From positions 372,001-436,000 of the forward strand of contig NZ_JARKMX010000004.1 in NCBI RefSeq assembly GCF_029360705.1: DNA of 64,000 bases. Reading direction: 5' to 3'. The first letter of the stretch is position 1. Every line of letters starts with the position of its first letter. Made by a program: the position numbers and the translations under genes. The notes beneath the pieces are model-generated. The model was not told the DNA's origin. It worked only from the letters and a program-made list of their open reading frames with translations, and did no database searches. The stretch comes from Paraflavitalea pollutisoli (lineage in GTDB: Bacteria; Bacteroidota; Bacteroidia; Chitinophagales; Chitinophagaceae). Shown here piece by piece: positions 1-7,290 of the stretch.

Positions 1-1
1 T

Positions 2-1306
2 ATGAATACGGCCAAGCGCGTGTTCCTGGAGCTGGAAGCGCAGTCACTCATCGAGTCCAAACCACAGGCGGGGTATTTTGTCAGCCAGTTGCCTTACCAG
101 CGCTTACCCTTGCCGGCAACCAGCAGTCCGTCTGCCGTCGGCAGCCTGGCAGCACCAGTAGAACTGTTCAGTAGGGTGTATGCCACTCGTGGGCGCAAAA
201 ACCTCACATTATTTTCCATGGGTGTACCATCATCATCACTTTTACCCCTGGCGATGCTGAATAAGGCTATCGTGCAGGCTACCCGCGACTTGCCAGGCGG
301 CGGAACGGAATATGAGCCCACCCAGGGCAACGAATCATTGCGCCGCATGATCGCTTTGCGGGCAATCAACTGGGGCGGCAAGCTGCGGGAAAGCGATGTG
401 ATCACGACAGCGGGCGGCATGAATGCCCTGGCGTTTAGCCTGATGGCGGTAACAAAGCCGGGCGATACCCTAGCGATAGAGAGCCCCTGTTACCCCGGCA
501 GTTTGCAGCTGGCTATCAGCCTGGGATTGAAAGTGCTGGAGTTGCCTACGCATCCTTCCACCGGCGTAGAGATAGAGGCGTTGAAAAAGGTAATCCGGAA
601 GATCGATTGCTGCCTGTTGGTACCCAATTTCAATACGCCATTGGGCAGCTGCATGCCGGATGCGCATAAGCAGGAAGTGGTCAACCTGCTGGCGCAACAG
701 GATATACCACTCATCGAAGATGATATTTATGGCGACTTGTATTTTGGCGCACAGCGACCGAAGTGCTGCAAGACCTATGATGCGGCCGATAATGTATTGT
801 TGTGCAGTTCCTTTTCAAAAACACTCGCGCCGGGTTACAGGGTCGGCTGGGTAGCGCCAGGCAGGTATAAAGACCGGTTGCTGACCTTGAAATATGCGCA
901 CGCGATCTCATCCTCTACCATCACGCAGGCAGCGGTAGCCAGCTTTTTACAATCCGGCCGGTACGACCTGCACTTGCGCAAGATGCGCACCACGCTGCAG
1001 CAAAACTATCTGCAGTATGTACAGGCGATCGGTGACTACTTTCCAGCCGATACCAAAGTGAGCAGGCCCCAAGGTGGTTTGGCGATGTGGGTCGAGTTCA
1101 ATCGCCAGGTAGATACGGGCGGGCTGTTTGACGCGGCGCTGAAACAAAAGATCAGTATCTCGCCAGGCCGCATCTTCACCTTGCAAGATCAGTTTAATCA
1201 CTGTATGCGGCTGTCGCTGGGCCTGGTTATCACGCCGGAAGTGCGGCAAAAATTAAAGGTATTGGGCAGGCTGGTTAAAAACGAAATACCTGGTCCAGCT
1301 CGATGA
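2..1306 (+). CDS. MocR/PdxR-type regulator with aminotransferase domain (5' end cut by window)
   Basis: The first 30 residues are the end of a GntR winged helix (NTAKRVFLELEAQSLIES, then GYFV), followed by a class I/II fold-type I aminotransferase domain. The PLP-binding lysine is Lys273 of the visible part, in SFSKTLAPGYRVGW. LVPNFNTPLGS and EPTQGNESLRR are typical of the MocR group. Such proteins usually sense pyridoxal phosphate or an amino compound and regulate a nearby gene; the target is not visible here. The reading frame is open to the left edge, so roughly 50 more N-terminal residues (the rest of the DNA-binding domain) should lie outside the window. Its 3' end overlaps the convergent downstream gene by 32 bp. 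Confidence 0.88.
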   Translation: MNTAKRVFLELEAQSLIESKPQAGYFVSQLPYQRLPLPATSSPSAVGSLAAPVELFSRVYATRGRKNLTLFSMGVPSSSLLPLAMLNKAIVQATRDLPGGGTEYEPTQGNESLRRMIALRAINWGGKLRESDVITTAGGMNALAFSLMAVTKPGDTLAIESPCYPGSLQLAISLGLKVLELPTHPSTGVEIEALKKVIRKIDCCLLVPNFNTPLGSCMPDAHKQEVVNLLAQQDIPLIEDDIYGDLYFGAQRPKCCKTYDAADNVLLCSSFSKTLAPGYRVGWVAPGRYKDRLLTLKYAHAISSSTITQAAVASFLQSGRYDLHLRKMRTTLQQNYLQYVQAIGDYFPADTKVSRPQGGLAMWVEFNRQVDTGGLFDAALKQKISISPGRIFTLQDQFNHCMRLSLGLVITPEVRQKLKVLGRLVKNEIPGPAR

Positions 1307-1913
1307 GGTGTTTGCCGGTCGAAAGTTGCGTAGGTGCCTTCGCCATTTTTTCGGCCAGCAAGGCCGTAGGCAGCGGACGAAACTTCCTGACCAATCCGAT
1401 ACCATTGAGGAATCGGAGGAGGCCGGCTGAGATACGTTCTCCCAGGCGGTCCGTGTCTTTTCGTAACAACAAGCCGGGTCTGAAAACAATGTATTGATCA
1501 AAATGAAGGGCAGCCATCGCCTCTTCGAGCTTACCTTTCATGCGGGAGTAAAATACCCTGCTGGCGGATGAAGCGCCGTAGGCCGACAGCAAGACCATCG
1601 AAGGAACCTGGTTGGCTTTTGCAATGGTGGCAAATTGAACAGGGATCTCATAGTCGATATGCCATTGGTTGGCTTGCGAGCCGGCGGTCTTGAGCGTGGT
1701 GCCCAGGCAGGAAAACCATACATCGCCCTGGATATGATGAGCGACGGTCTCCAGGTGGTCAAAGTCTGTAACGATCTCTACCAGTTTGGGGTGATGGATG
1801 TTTCGAGCACGGCGTACGAACGCCACCACGCTGGTATAGGCCGGATCCTGCAGCAGTAAGTTGACAAGGTCTTTTCCGGTAGCCCCGGTGGCGCCGATGA
1901 TCAGTGCTTTCAT
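1275..1913 (-). CDS. NAD(P)-binding atypical SDR oxidoreductase (TIP30/YwnB-like)
   Basis: This 212-residue protein opens with the Rossmann dinucleotide loop GATGATG (residues 7-13). It carries SCLGTTLKTAG and the FYSRMKGKLEE segment, which supplies the Tyr/Lys pair expected in TIP30/HTATIP2-like atypical short-chain dehydrogenases. No signal peptide is seen, so it should be cytosolic. The substrate cannot be told from the sequence. It lies downstream of the DJ-1-like gene but beyond a hairpin terminator (1944-1967), so it probably has its own promoter. Its C-terminus overlaps the convergent MocR gene by 32 bp. Confidence 0.88.
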   Translation of the reverse strand: MKALIIGATGATGKDLVNLLLQDPAYTSVVAFVRRARNIHHPKLVEIVTDFDHLETVAHHIQGDVWFSCLGTTLKTAGSQANQWHIDYEIPVQFATIAKANQVPSMVLLSAYGASSASRVFYSRMKGKLEEAMAALHFDQYIVFRPGLLLRKDTDRLGERISAGLLRFLNGIGLVRKFRPLPTALLAEKMAKAPTQLSTGKHLIELDQVFRF

Positions 1914-1943
1914 ACGATGATGCGTGTTTGTAGTGATAAAACA

Positions 1944-1967
1944 CAGGACCAGGTAATCCTGGTCCTG
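1944..1967 (-). terminator. Hairpin terminator downstream of the DJ-1/PfpI gene
   Basis: A perfect 10-bp stem (CAGGACCAGG / CCTGGTCCTG) with a 4-base loop. On the minus strand it is followed by TGTTTTAT. It sits 13 bases past the stop of the DJ-1-like gene and before the start of the next gene, as expected for intrinsic termination of the minus-strand run. Confidence 0.6.
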
Positions 1968-1979
1968 CTCAAAGCTAGC

Positions 1980-2771
1980 TTATTTTTTAAGCAACCAACT
2001 TTCTACAGCCCGTGAAAAATCGGCCACATCGATTGGATGCCGGCTAGTCACGAGGTTGCCATCGGTGACTACCGGTTGCTCCAACACGGTGCCGCCTGCA
2101 TTCTTCAGGTCTACCTGGATATTCCAGTAGCCGGTCAGTTTTTTACCCTTCAGAATATCCGCAGAGGCCAGCACTACCGGTGCATGACAGATCGCCGCGA
2201 TCAGCTTGCCCGACTTGTTGAAGTCCTGTACGAATTTGATCACGTCCTTATCGTACCGGAGATTATCCGGGTTCCAGGCACCACCGGGAATAAATACCGC
2301 ATCGTAATCAGTGACCTTGATCTGGTCGGCGGTTCGGTCAAACTTGATCCAGCCCACCGGCTGCAGGTACTGAATGGCCATGATATGTGTCTTCGACATT
2401 TCCGGATAGCTCAGCCCATACCGGGCGGGTGCCGGGTTGAATTTGGGCGCTACAATGTCGACGGTGGCTCCCAGTTGTTTAAAATACCAGACTGGTCCCG
2501 TCAGTTCAATTTCTTCAAAACCATCTGCCGCGATCACGGCAATTTTCTTACCCTGCAAGGTCTTTTTGGTGACGGGGGTAAAGAAAAAAGCTTTCAGGGC
2601 TTCGTTGCCAGGGGCGTTCAATAGTTGGGTGACCGGCATGTTGACGACGGCCGCCGAGGTGCCCAATTGGTTGATCACTTCCAGTTCGTGTGACGTCGAC
2701 TGTGCCTGGGCGGTAATGGCCGCTGATGTGCTGAGCAAACCCGTCAGCATCATCCGATTCATTTGTTTCAT
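1980..2771 (-). CDS. Exported DJ-1/PfpI family protein
   Basis: DJ-1/PfpI (class I glutamine amidotransferase-like) protein. The nucleophile elbow is AAICHAPVVLAS, with Cys195 and His196, and the acidic partner region is ADGFEEIEL near residue 87. Members act as glyoxalase/deglycase, chaperone or protease; nothing here decides between them. I chose the ATG at 2771 because it gives a signal-peptide-like start (MKQMNRMMLTGLLSTSAAITAQAQ). An in-frame ATG at 2831 would overlap the upstream gene and bury that signal. A linker of about 45 residues precedes the domain. It is probably cotranscribed with the ABM protein upstream. Confidence 0.88.
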   Translation of the reverse strand: MKQMNRMMLTGLLSTSAAITAQAQSTSHELEVINQLGTSAAVVNMPVTQLLNAPGNEALKAFFFTPVTKKTLQGKKIAVIAADGFEEIELTGPVWYFKQLGATVDIVAPKFNPAPARYGLSYPEMSKTHIMAIQYLQPVGWIKFDRTADQIKVTDYDAVFIPGGAWNPDNLRYDKDVIKFVQDFNKSGKLIAAICHAPVVLASADILKGKKLTGYWNIQVDLKNAGGTVLEQPVVTDGNLVTSRHPIDVADFSRAVESWLLKK

Positions 2772-2814
2772 TTGCTTATTTTTTGTGTTGATTAAATACT
2801 GTTTAATGAGAAGA

Positions 2815-3552
2815 TCAGGGTGCGATCCCAATGAGCCTGTGCAGGCCCTTTTCGAAAGGCTGCTGTTTGATACTGGTATGCAGGTAATCGATCACCGGTT
2901 GTATGGGCGGAAAGGTCAGGTGATACTGGAAGGCCGCTTCATTCCTGAATTTTTCATAGGTGACAAACTGGGTGCTGTCATTTTCCAGCTGCGATAGCTG
3001 GTAGTTGATCACACCCGGTTCACTGCGGAACTGTGGCATGGCTTGGTGATAGACGGCTTTGAAATGACTGGCGGTGCCAGGTTTGGCATCTACAAACAAC
3101 ATGATCGTCAAAGGCCGGTCTTCCGGAGCCGCCGCCCGGCGCCATTGTTGGGGCGATAGGGGCTCCAGGTCTTTGACCAGGATGAGCCTGGCCGGTTGCT
3201 GCAGGGATTGTTGTGATAACGCGGTGATGGTTTTGTACGCGTTGCCATGACTGGCTTTATCGAGTGCTGATTGATTGGTCCATCGTTCAATGATCCACAG
3301 TTTCGTACTGTCGGCTTCTTCCTGAAAAGCCTCTGATAAGATATTGCCCGGTGCCTTGGTCGATTCACCGATGTAGTGACGGACTGCCTGTCTGAAGGAG
3401 ACCAGTGAGGCTGGTTTTACTTCGTACCGGATCAGCCGGGCAGCGGGTGGTTGAGCCATTGCCCAGCTGCCGGTCAGCAGCAGACTCGTCATGGCCATGG
3501 TGCGCGTGGCCAGTACGCTTCTCCATCTTTTCATTAACCTGGAATGTTTCAT
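2815..3552 (-). CDS. Exported protein with two ABM (antibiotic biosynthesis monooxygenase-like) domains
   Basis: After an N-terminal signal (TSLLLTGSWAMAQ) the 245 residues hold two ferredoxin-like ABM repeats. The first runs at about 40-130 (RLIRYEVKPASLVSFRQAV ... WIIERWTNQSALDKAS) and the second at about 145-230 (PLTIMLFVDAKPGTASHFKA ... VTYEKFRNEAAFQYH). ABM domains in this arrangement often handle quinones or reactive small molecules, and the nearby flavin oxidoreductase and hydrolase fit that. The true start may be the internal ATG of MKRWRS, since several Met codons precede the signal. Function is inferred from the fold only. Confidence 0.82.
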   Translation of the reverse strand: MKHSRLMKRWRSVLATRTMAMTSLLLTGSWAMAQPPAARLIRYEVKPASLVSFRQAVRHYIGESTKAPGNILSEAFQEEADSTKLWIIERWTNQSALDKASHGNAYKTITALSQQSLQQPARLILVKDLEPLSPQQWRRAAAPEDRPLTIMLFVDAKPGTASHFKAVYHQAMPQFRSEPGVINYQLSQLENDSTQFVTYEKFRNEAAFQYHLTFPPIQPVIDYLHTSIKQQPFEKGLHRLIGIAP

Positions 3553-3580
3553 GGTTTGATGTTTAAGTGTGTAAGCATGG

Positions 3581-4363
3581 TTATTGGCCGATCTTCAGCA
3601 GCAATCTGGCGACCTCCTGCGGTTGCGACAGAAAGGGTGAGTGGCTGGTGTTGACGGTGTACACCGTTTTGATAGCTGCGGCAGCGATCATGCGGTCCTG
3701 CAGGGCAGGGGAGATGACGATGTCCTGCAGGGTTTTGATGTATACCTTCTCTACGGCCCCAAAATGCTCGGCTGTCAGCATTGCCTGGCTGGTGAAGGGA
3801 ATAGCTGGTTCTGCACGGTAATGACGCTCTACGAGCTCCTGAACAGCCTTCGGGCCATCGGGAATAAAGAGCTGGAGCAGGCTGTCGCGCCGCACGTCCA
3901 GGGTCAGTTTATCGGCAGAAGGTACCAGCACGGGCCCCAGCTGGGAACCGGGATCCGAAAAGGCCAGGTCGGTCAGGGCCTGTCCGGAGGCCGGCAAAAA
4001 GGCGCCGATATACACGAGCCGGCTGATCTTTTCGGGCACTTGCTCGGCCACCTGGCTGATGACCATGCCGGCCATGCTGTGGCCCACCAGGATTACTTTA
4101 CCAGTTGCATTCGCCATCGTTTCGATGACTTTGTCACGATAACTGCCGATACTTAAAGTGTGTGTTGGCGTGTTGTCGCTGCCATGTCCGGGTAGTTCTA
4201 CCACCAGTACCTGGTGGCCTTTGCTGACGAGGTCCGCCTTGACGGCATCCCATACGTAGGGAGCCTGCCAGGAGCCATGTACCAGTACATAGATACTGGT
4301 CTGGGACGGAGAAGATGAAATGGCCGATGCCGCTAATAGCAGGGAAGAAAATAACTGTTTCAT
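3581..4363 (-). CDS. Exported alpha/beta hydrolase
   Basis: Alpha/beta hydrolase of about 260 residues with oxyanion motif LVHGSW, nucleophile elbow VGHSMAG (Ser96) and a C-terminal His in NTSHSPF. It resembles the plant esterase/methylketone-synthase type. I placed the start at 4363 because MKQLFSSLLLAASAISS forms a signal peptide; upstream codons would run into the next gene. It is 32 bp downstream of the NAD(P)H oxidoreductase gene and 28 bp upstream of the ABM gene, so these are likely one transcript. The ester substrate is unknown. Confidence 0.88.
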   Translation of the reverse strand: MKQLFSSLLLAASAISSSPSQTSIYVLVHGSWQAPYVWDAVKADLVSKGHQVLVVELPGHGSDNTPTHTLSIGSYRDKVIETMANATGKVILVGHSMAGMVISQVAEQVPEKISRLVYIGAFLPASGQALTDLAFSDPGSQLGPVLVPSADKLTLDVRRDSLLQLFIPDGPKAVQELVERHYRAEPAIPFTSQAMLTAEHFGAVEKVYIKTLQDIVISPALQDRMIAAAAIKTVYTVNTSHSPFLSQPQEVARLLLKIGQ

Positions 4364-4395
4364 TGCTGTTAATTTATAAATGATGTGATGGTATA

Positions 4396-4983
4396 CTATT
4401 TCAGTTGCTGTCCCAGCCGGGTTACTTTTTGTAGCCACTGGGCCCGCAGGGGAGGGGTCGATTTACGGATGAATCCAAACGTGCTGAAGCGAATGGGATC
4501 GAAACCCACATACCCGAAGACGATGTCTTTGAGGATCTGGTATTGCGATGCCCGGTAGATCAGGTAGAACCACCATTTGGGCGTATCCATCGTGACCAGC
4601 AGCCGGAGGCTTTTACCTTTGAGCAGCTTGTCCGGAAACAGCTTGCCCGACTGGTGTTTGAAGGCGAAACCAGGCAACAAGATCCGATCGATAAACCCCT
4701 TCAACAGCGCGGGCATAAAGCCCCACCAGTTGGGATACGCGATCACCACATGGTCGGCCCAACGGATCAGTTCCTGGGCGTCCACCAGGTCTTGTTCCAT
4801 AGTCATGGTATCGCCCTTTTTATAACCGTCGGCCAGGTTGACATCGAAGTCGAGCCGGGATATATACAGGGTTTTACAGGTGGCGCCTGCTGCCAGGGCG
4901 CCTTGCCGGTAAGCATCGAGCAAAGCATTACAAAAGGAGGCTTCTGAAGGATGCCCGAGTATGAGTAAGATTTTCTTTGCCAT
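4396..4983 (-). CDS. NAD(P)H-dependent flavodoxin-fold oxidoreductase (NQO/KefF/MdaB type)
   Basis: This 195-residue protein begins with ILLILGHPSEASFCNALLDAY, the FMN/FAD phosphate-binding start of the NQO1/KefF family. The hallmark AYPNWWGFMPALLKGFIDR is at about 94-112. It likely performs two-electron reduction of quinones or electrophiles in the cytosol using bound flavin and NAD(P)H. A perfect dyad (5039-5054) lies 56 bp before the start codon, between this gene and the Crp/Fnr-type regulator gene just upstream. This suggests that the regulator controls this gene and the three after it. Confidence 0.9.
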   Translation of the reverse strand: MAKKILLILGHPSEASFCNALLDAYRQGALAAGATCKTLYISRLDFDVNLADGYKKGDTMTMEQDLVDAQELIRWADHVVIAYPNWWGFMPALLKGFIDRILLPGFAFKHQSGKLFPDKLLKGKSLRLLVTMDTPKWWFYLIYRASQYQILKDIVFGYVGFDPIRFSTFGFIRKSTPPLRAQWLQKVTRLGQQLK

Positions 4984-5038
4984 TGCAGTTCGTGTTTGTT
5001 TGATACTGCAAAGCTCCTAAGGATATGAAGGGGGCACC

Positions 5039-5054
5039 TGACACAAATGTGTCA
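5039..5054. promoter_or_regulatory. Putative Crp/Fnr-type operator
   Basis: TGACACA-AA-TGTGTCA is a perfect dyad. Read as TGACA-N6-TGTCA it has the same half-site and spacing layout as CRP and FNR/HcpR sites. It lies 4 bp past the stop codon of a Crp/Fnr-family gene and 56 bp upstream of the NAD(P)H oxidoreductase ATG, a position where an activator or repressor would act. Binding by the neighbour is inference. Confidence 0.5.
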
Positions 5055-5058
5055 AAAA

Positions 5059-5649
5059 CTATTGATGGGCCAGTTTCTGCCGGATGCGGGTCAATGTTTG
5101 CCGCTCGGTACCGAGAAAACTGCAGAGTTGTGATATAGAGATGCGGTTGAATAGCGTTGGTTGTTTGTCGATGAAATCCAGGTAACGTTCTTCCACTGTT
5201 TGAAAGATGAAACTTTCAATGCGCGCCTGCTGCCGGTTCAGGATCTCTTCGGAGATCAGCCTGCCGTAACGTTCAAATGCCGGAACATGCTGATAGATCC
5301 ATTGCAGGTTCTGCCAGCTAAGACAGATCATCGTAGTAGGTTCCAGGCACTGAATGGCATACCGACTGGGCTGTTGTGTCACGAAGGCCGGATAATGCGT
5401 GGCATAGTCGCCTTCGGCATAAAATCCAACAGTGATCTCATGACCTTCCTGGTCAATGAAAAAGGAACGTACCAGTCCATGGGCAATATAGCCGATGGCT
5501 TTCTGCACTTTGTCTGCCTGAATGAAATAGTCTTTCTTTTTCAGTTCCTGGCTGGTGAGCCTGGCAGCAAACAAGTCCACTTCCTCCTGGGTTAGGTCGG
5601 GGCAAACGACCCGTACCGATTGCAGCAGTGTATGTATACCTGGTTCCAT
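5059..5649 (-). CDS. Crp/Fnr family transcriptional regulator
   Basis: A 196-residue regulator with an N-terminal cyclic-nucleotide-binding beta-roll (KKDYFIQADKVQKAIGYIAHG, then SFFIDQEGHEITVGFYAEG) and a short C-terminal winged helix (ISISQLCSFLGTERQTLTRIRQ). There is no Cys cluster for an Fe-S centre, so it is not an O2-sensing FNR; the ligand is unknown. This length is normal for Bacteroidota members. The start at 5649 (MEPGIHTLLQSV) is preferred; the frame runs on to 5760 but would then overlap the upstream gene and add a non-family tail. Its likely site lies directly after its stop codon. Confidence 0.9.
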   Translation of the reverse strand: MEPGIHTLLQSVRVVCPDLTQEEVDLFAARLTSQELKKKDYFIQADKVQKAIGYIAHGLVRSFFIDQEGHEITVGFYAEGDYATHYPAFVTQQPSRYAIQCLEPTTMICLSWQNLQWIYQHVPAFERYGRLISEEILNRQQARIESFIFQTVEERYLDFIDKQPTLFNRISISQLCSFLGTERQTLTRIRQKLAHQ

Positions 5650-5722
5650 GTGCGCGCTTTTTCTTCCCTGCCAAATTATCACAAACTGGCTGTTTTTCAA
5701 GGGGCTCTCTGGAATGCCCGGG

Positions 5723-6292
5723 TCAATCGGTCTGTTCGGGTGCCGGCATATCAAATCCATTCAGGATCATTGCAATCAGGCTATAGCCACCAATCAGAAA
5801 AAAAAGCTCCGCCACCGGGTCCTTCCCCAGCACCGTTACAGCGTGCCGGTACGTGGCCTCCGGTACCCCACGCCCCCTGGCCAGCGTGGCGGCAATGATA
5901 TGGGCGATGTCTTCAGCTGCCGTCAGGCCATAAGGATGACTTCCGGCTGAAAGGGCCGCAATATGGCGGGGCGAAAGGCCGAAAGCAGCCGCCATGATCT
6001 CGTGTGCATACAATTCGAACCGCGCACCCAAGGCGCTCCCTACGGTGAGGATCGCTACTTCACGAACCGATTTGGGCAGGGTGGCGTATTGGTCGAGTGT
6101 ACGAATAAAACTCAGCGCGGGTATGCCAAACTGTGGGTACTGCAGCATGGGAGGAAAAGGCCCCAACAGTGCTCCGGCTGCATTCATCATGAGTACCTGC
6201 CCCTGGCTATGGCCTATCAGGTGTGCGATCTCGTCATGCACATAACGGGTTTCGGGAGGTAAGTCTCCCGGAGGTATGGGTTTGATACGCAT
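5723..6292 (-). CDS. Carboxymuconolactone decarboxylase family protein
   Basis: This 189-residue all-helical protein has the CMD signature around residues 70-110 (LPKSVREVAILTVGSALGARF, then ELYAHEIMAAAFGLS). It lacks the CxxC of AhpD-type peroxidase partners, so decarboxylase-like or structural roles are more likely than disulfide chemistry. It follows the cupin gene by 16 bp on the same strand, so the two are probably cotranslated and may act on the same small molecule. The substrate is unknown. Confidence 0.85.
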   Translation of the reverse strand: MRIKPIPPGDLPPETRYVHDEIAHLIGHSQGQVLMMNAAGALLGPFPPMLQYPQFGIPALSFIRTLDQYATLPKSVREVAILTVGSALGARFELYAHEIMAAAFGLSPRHIAALSAGSHPYGLTAAEDIAHIIAATLARGRGVPEATYRHAVTVLGKDPVAELFFLIGGYSLIAMILNGFDMPAPEQTD

Positions 6293-6308
6293 GTAGGTTG
6301 ATTAAAGA

Positions 6309-6878
6309 TTAAGAAAGACCGTCGGCAAACTGTCCATCGATCAGGATGAACGCCATGCGGCAAATATGAGCCGAGCGATTGGCCCAGGCATGGTTGGTGC
6401 CCCGCTGTACCACGATGTCGCCCGCTTGCAGGGATACTTCATCGTGGTCGAGTACCAGGGTGATCTCCCCTTCGAGCACGATACCGTAATCGATGGTTTG
6501 CGTGCGGTGCATCAGGGGGTGTGGTGCGCCCGCTGCAGAAGTGGAGGCTTTTTCGTCACCCATCGACCTGAACTTATCGGCCGCATCGGCACCGGATAGT
6601 TTGCGGATCTCTTCACCTTCCGGGGGAAACTCGATCACGCGCAGCCGGGTTCCCTGTTTGGGTGGCGGTAATACCAGGCCTTCTTCATCCAGTGCGCCAG
6701 GTTGTGCATGGATGATAGCGGGCGTATGCTGTGTACGCCATATTTCGAAGAAGGTGGGACCCCCGGGGCCACCAATCAATTGCGTATGTACAGGAGGGGC
6801 GTCGGAAACTACCATGGCTTTGCCGGTTTCATCGTGACCGGTCACGATCCGCCTGAAGGTGTTGGATGTCTGTGGCAT
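6309..6878 (-). CDS. Cupin domain-containing protein
   Basis: A 189-residue protein with one conserved cupin barrel at about 120-185: TIDYGIVLEGEITLVLDH, then GDIVVQRGTNHAWANRS, with the His of motif 2 present. The N-terminal half resembles the first domain of gentisate-dioxygenase-like bicupins but lacks clear metal ligands. It may bind an aromatic or acid substrate, or be a small-molecule-binding protein. It is 11 bp downstream of the 2TM gene and 16 bp upstream of the CMD gene, which indicates an operon. Confidence 0.85.
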   Translation of the reverse strand: MPQTSNTFRRIVTGHDETGKAMVVSDAPPVHTQLIGGPGGPTFFEIWRTQHTPAIIHAQPGALDEEGLVLPPPKQGTRLRVIEFPPEGEEIRKLSGADAADKFRSMGDEKASTSAAGAPHPLMHRTQTIDYGIVLEGEITLVLDHDEVSLQAGDIVVQRGTNHAWANRSAHICRMAFILIDGQFADGLS

Positions 6879-6889
6879 GTTAAAGGGAT

Positions 6890-7114
6890 TTATTGGTTAC
6901 TGGATTTCTTGAATACAAATACACCGAGGTAATGAAACAGCAGGCCAACTGCCCAGGCTGGGGTCGACCATAAAGGCCAGGGATAACTGCTGTCGGTCAG
7001 GTACCACACGAGCCAGATGGCGGGTGTTGTCAGTACGAACACGATCAGGTGGATGCGAAACCCTTTCGCGGGATTGATGGGCGTGTCGTTGTCCCAGTTG
7101 GTGGAATGCGTCAT
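6890..7114 (-). CDS. 2TM domain membrane protein
   Basis: A 74-residue protein with two predicted membrane helices, about residues 20-38 (IHLIVFVLTTPAIWLVWYL) and 48-66 (TPAWAVGLLFHYLGVFVF), typical of the 2TM family common in Bacteroidota. Start 7114 (MTHSTNWDND) is chosen over an in-frame ATG at 7156 because the extra 14 residues do not fit the family. It heads the cupin-CMD operon. Function is unknown; other family members are attached to LytTR regulators or stand alone. Confidence 0.75.
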   Translation of the reverse strand: MTHSTNWDNDTPINPAKGFRIHLIVFVLTTPAIWLVWYLTDSSYPWPLWSTPAWAVGLLFHYLGVFVFKKSSNQ

Positions 7115-7239
7115 ATGATTGGTTTTACACCAACTGTCCATATGCATGCCATTCACCCGGGAAAAGTCAGGTGGAGGTATAAGGGGTTGATAATGAGTTG
7201 CATTGCCGTGTTGTGTACAGCAATGGCAAACCCAGTGAT

Positions 7240-7285
7240 CCCCGAAATAGACGGGGGAATGTACTGCAGCCCCGAAATTATCGGG
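7240..7285. repeat. Two copies of a CCCCGAAAT...CGGG dyad 30 bp apart
   Basis: CCCCGAAATAGACGGGG starts at 7240 and CCCCGAAATTATCGGG at 7270, each with outer arms that pair. They lie between the stop of the sigma-54-type response regulator and the 2TM operon. They could be weak terminator hairpins for the regulator gene or paired operators for the operon. Confidence 0.4.
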
Positions 7286-7290
7286 TGCCC

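Noticed and set aside
2772-2831. Longer DJ-1/PfpI start at 2831
   Set aside because: It would overlap the upstream ABM gene and place 20 polar residues before an obvious signal peptide.
7143-7156. A second GG-N10-GC sigma-54-like match closer to the 2TM gene
   Set aside because: Only the four invariant bases match; such matches are frequent by chance in 100 bp.
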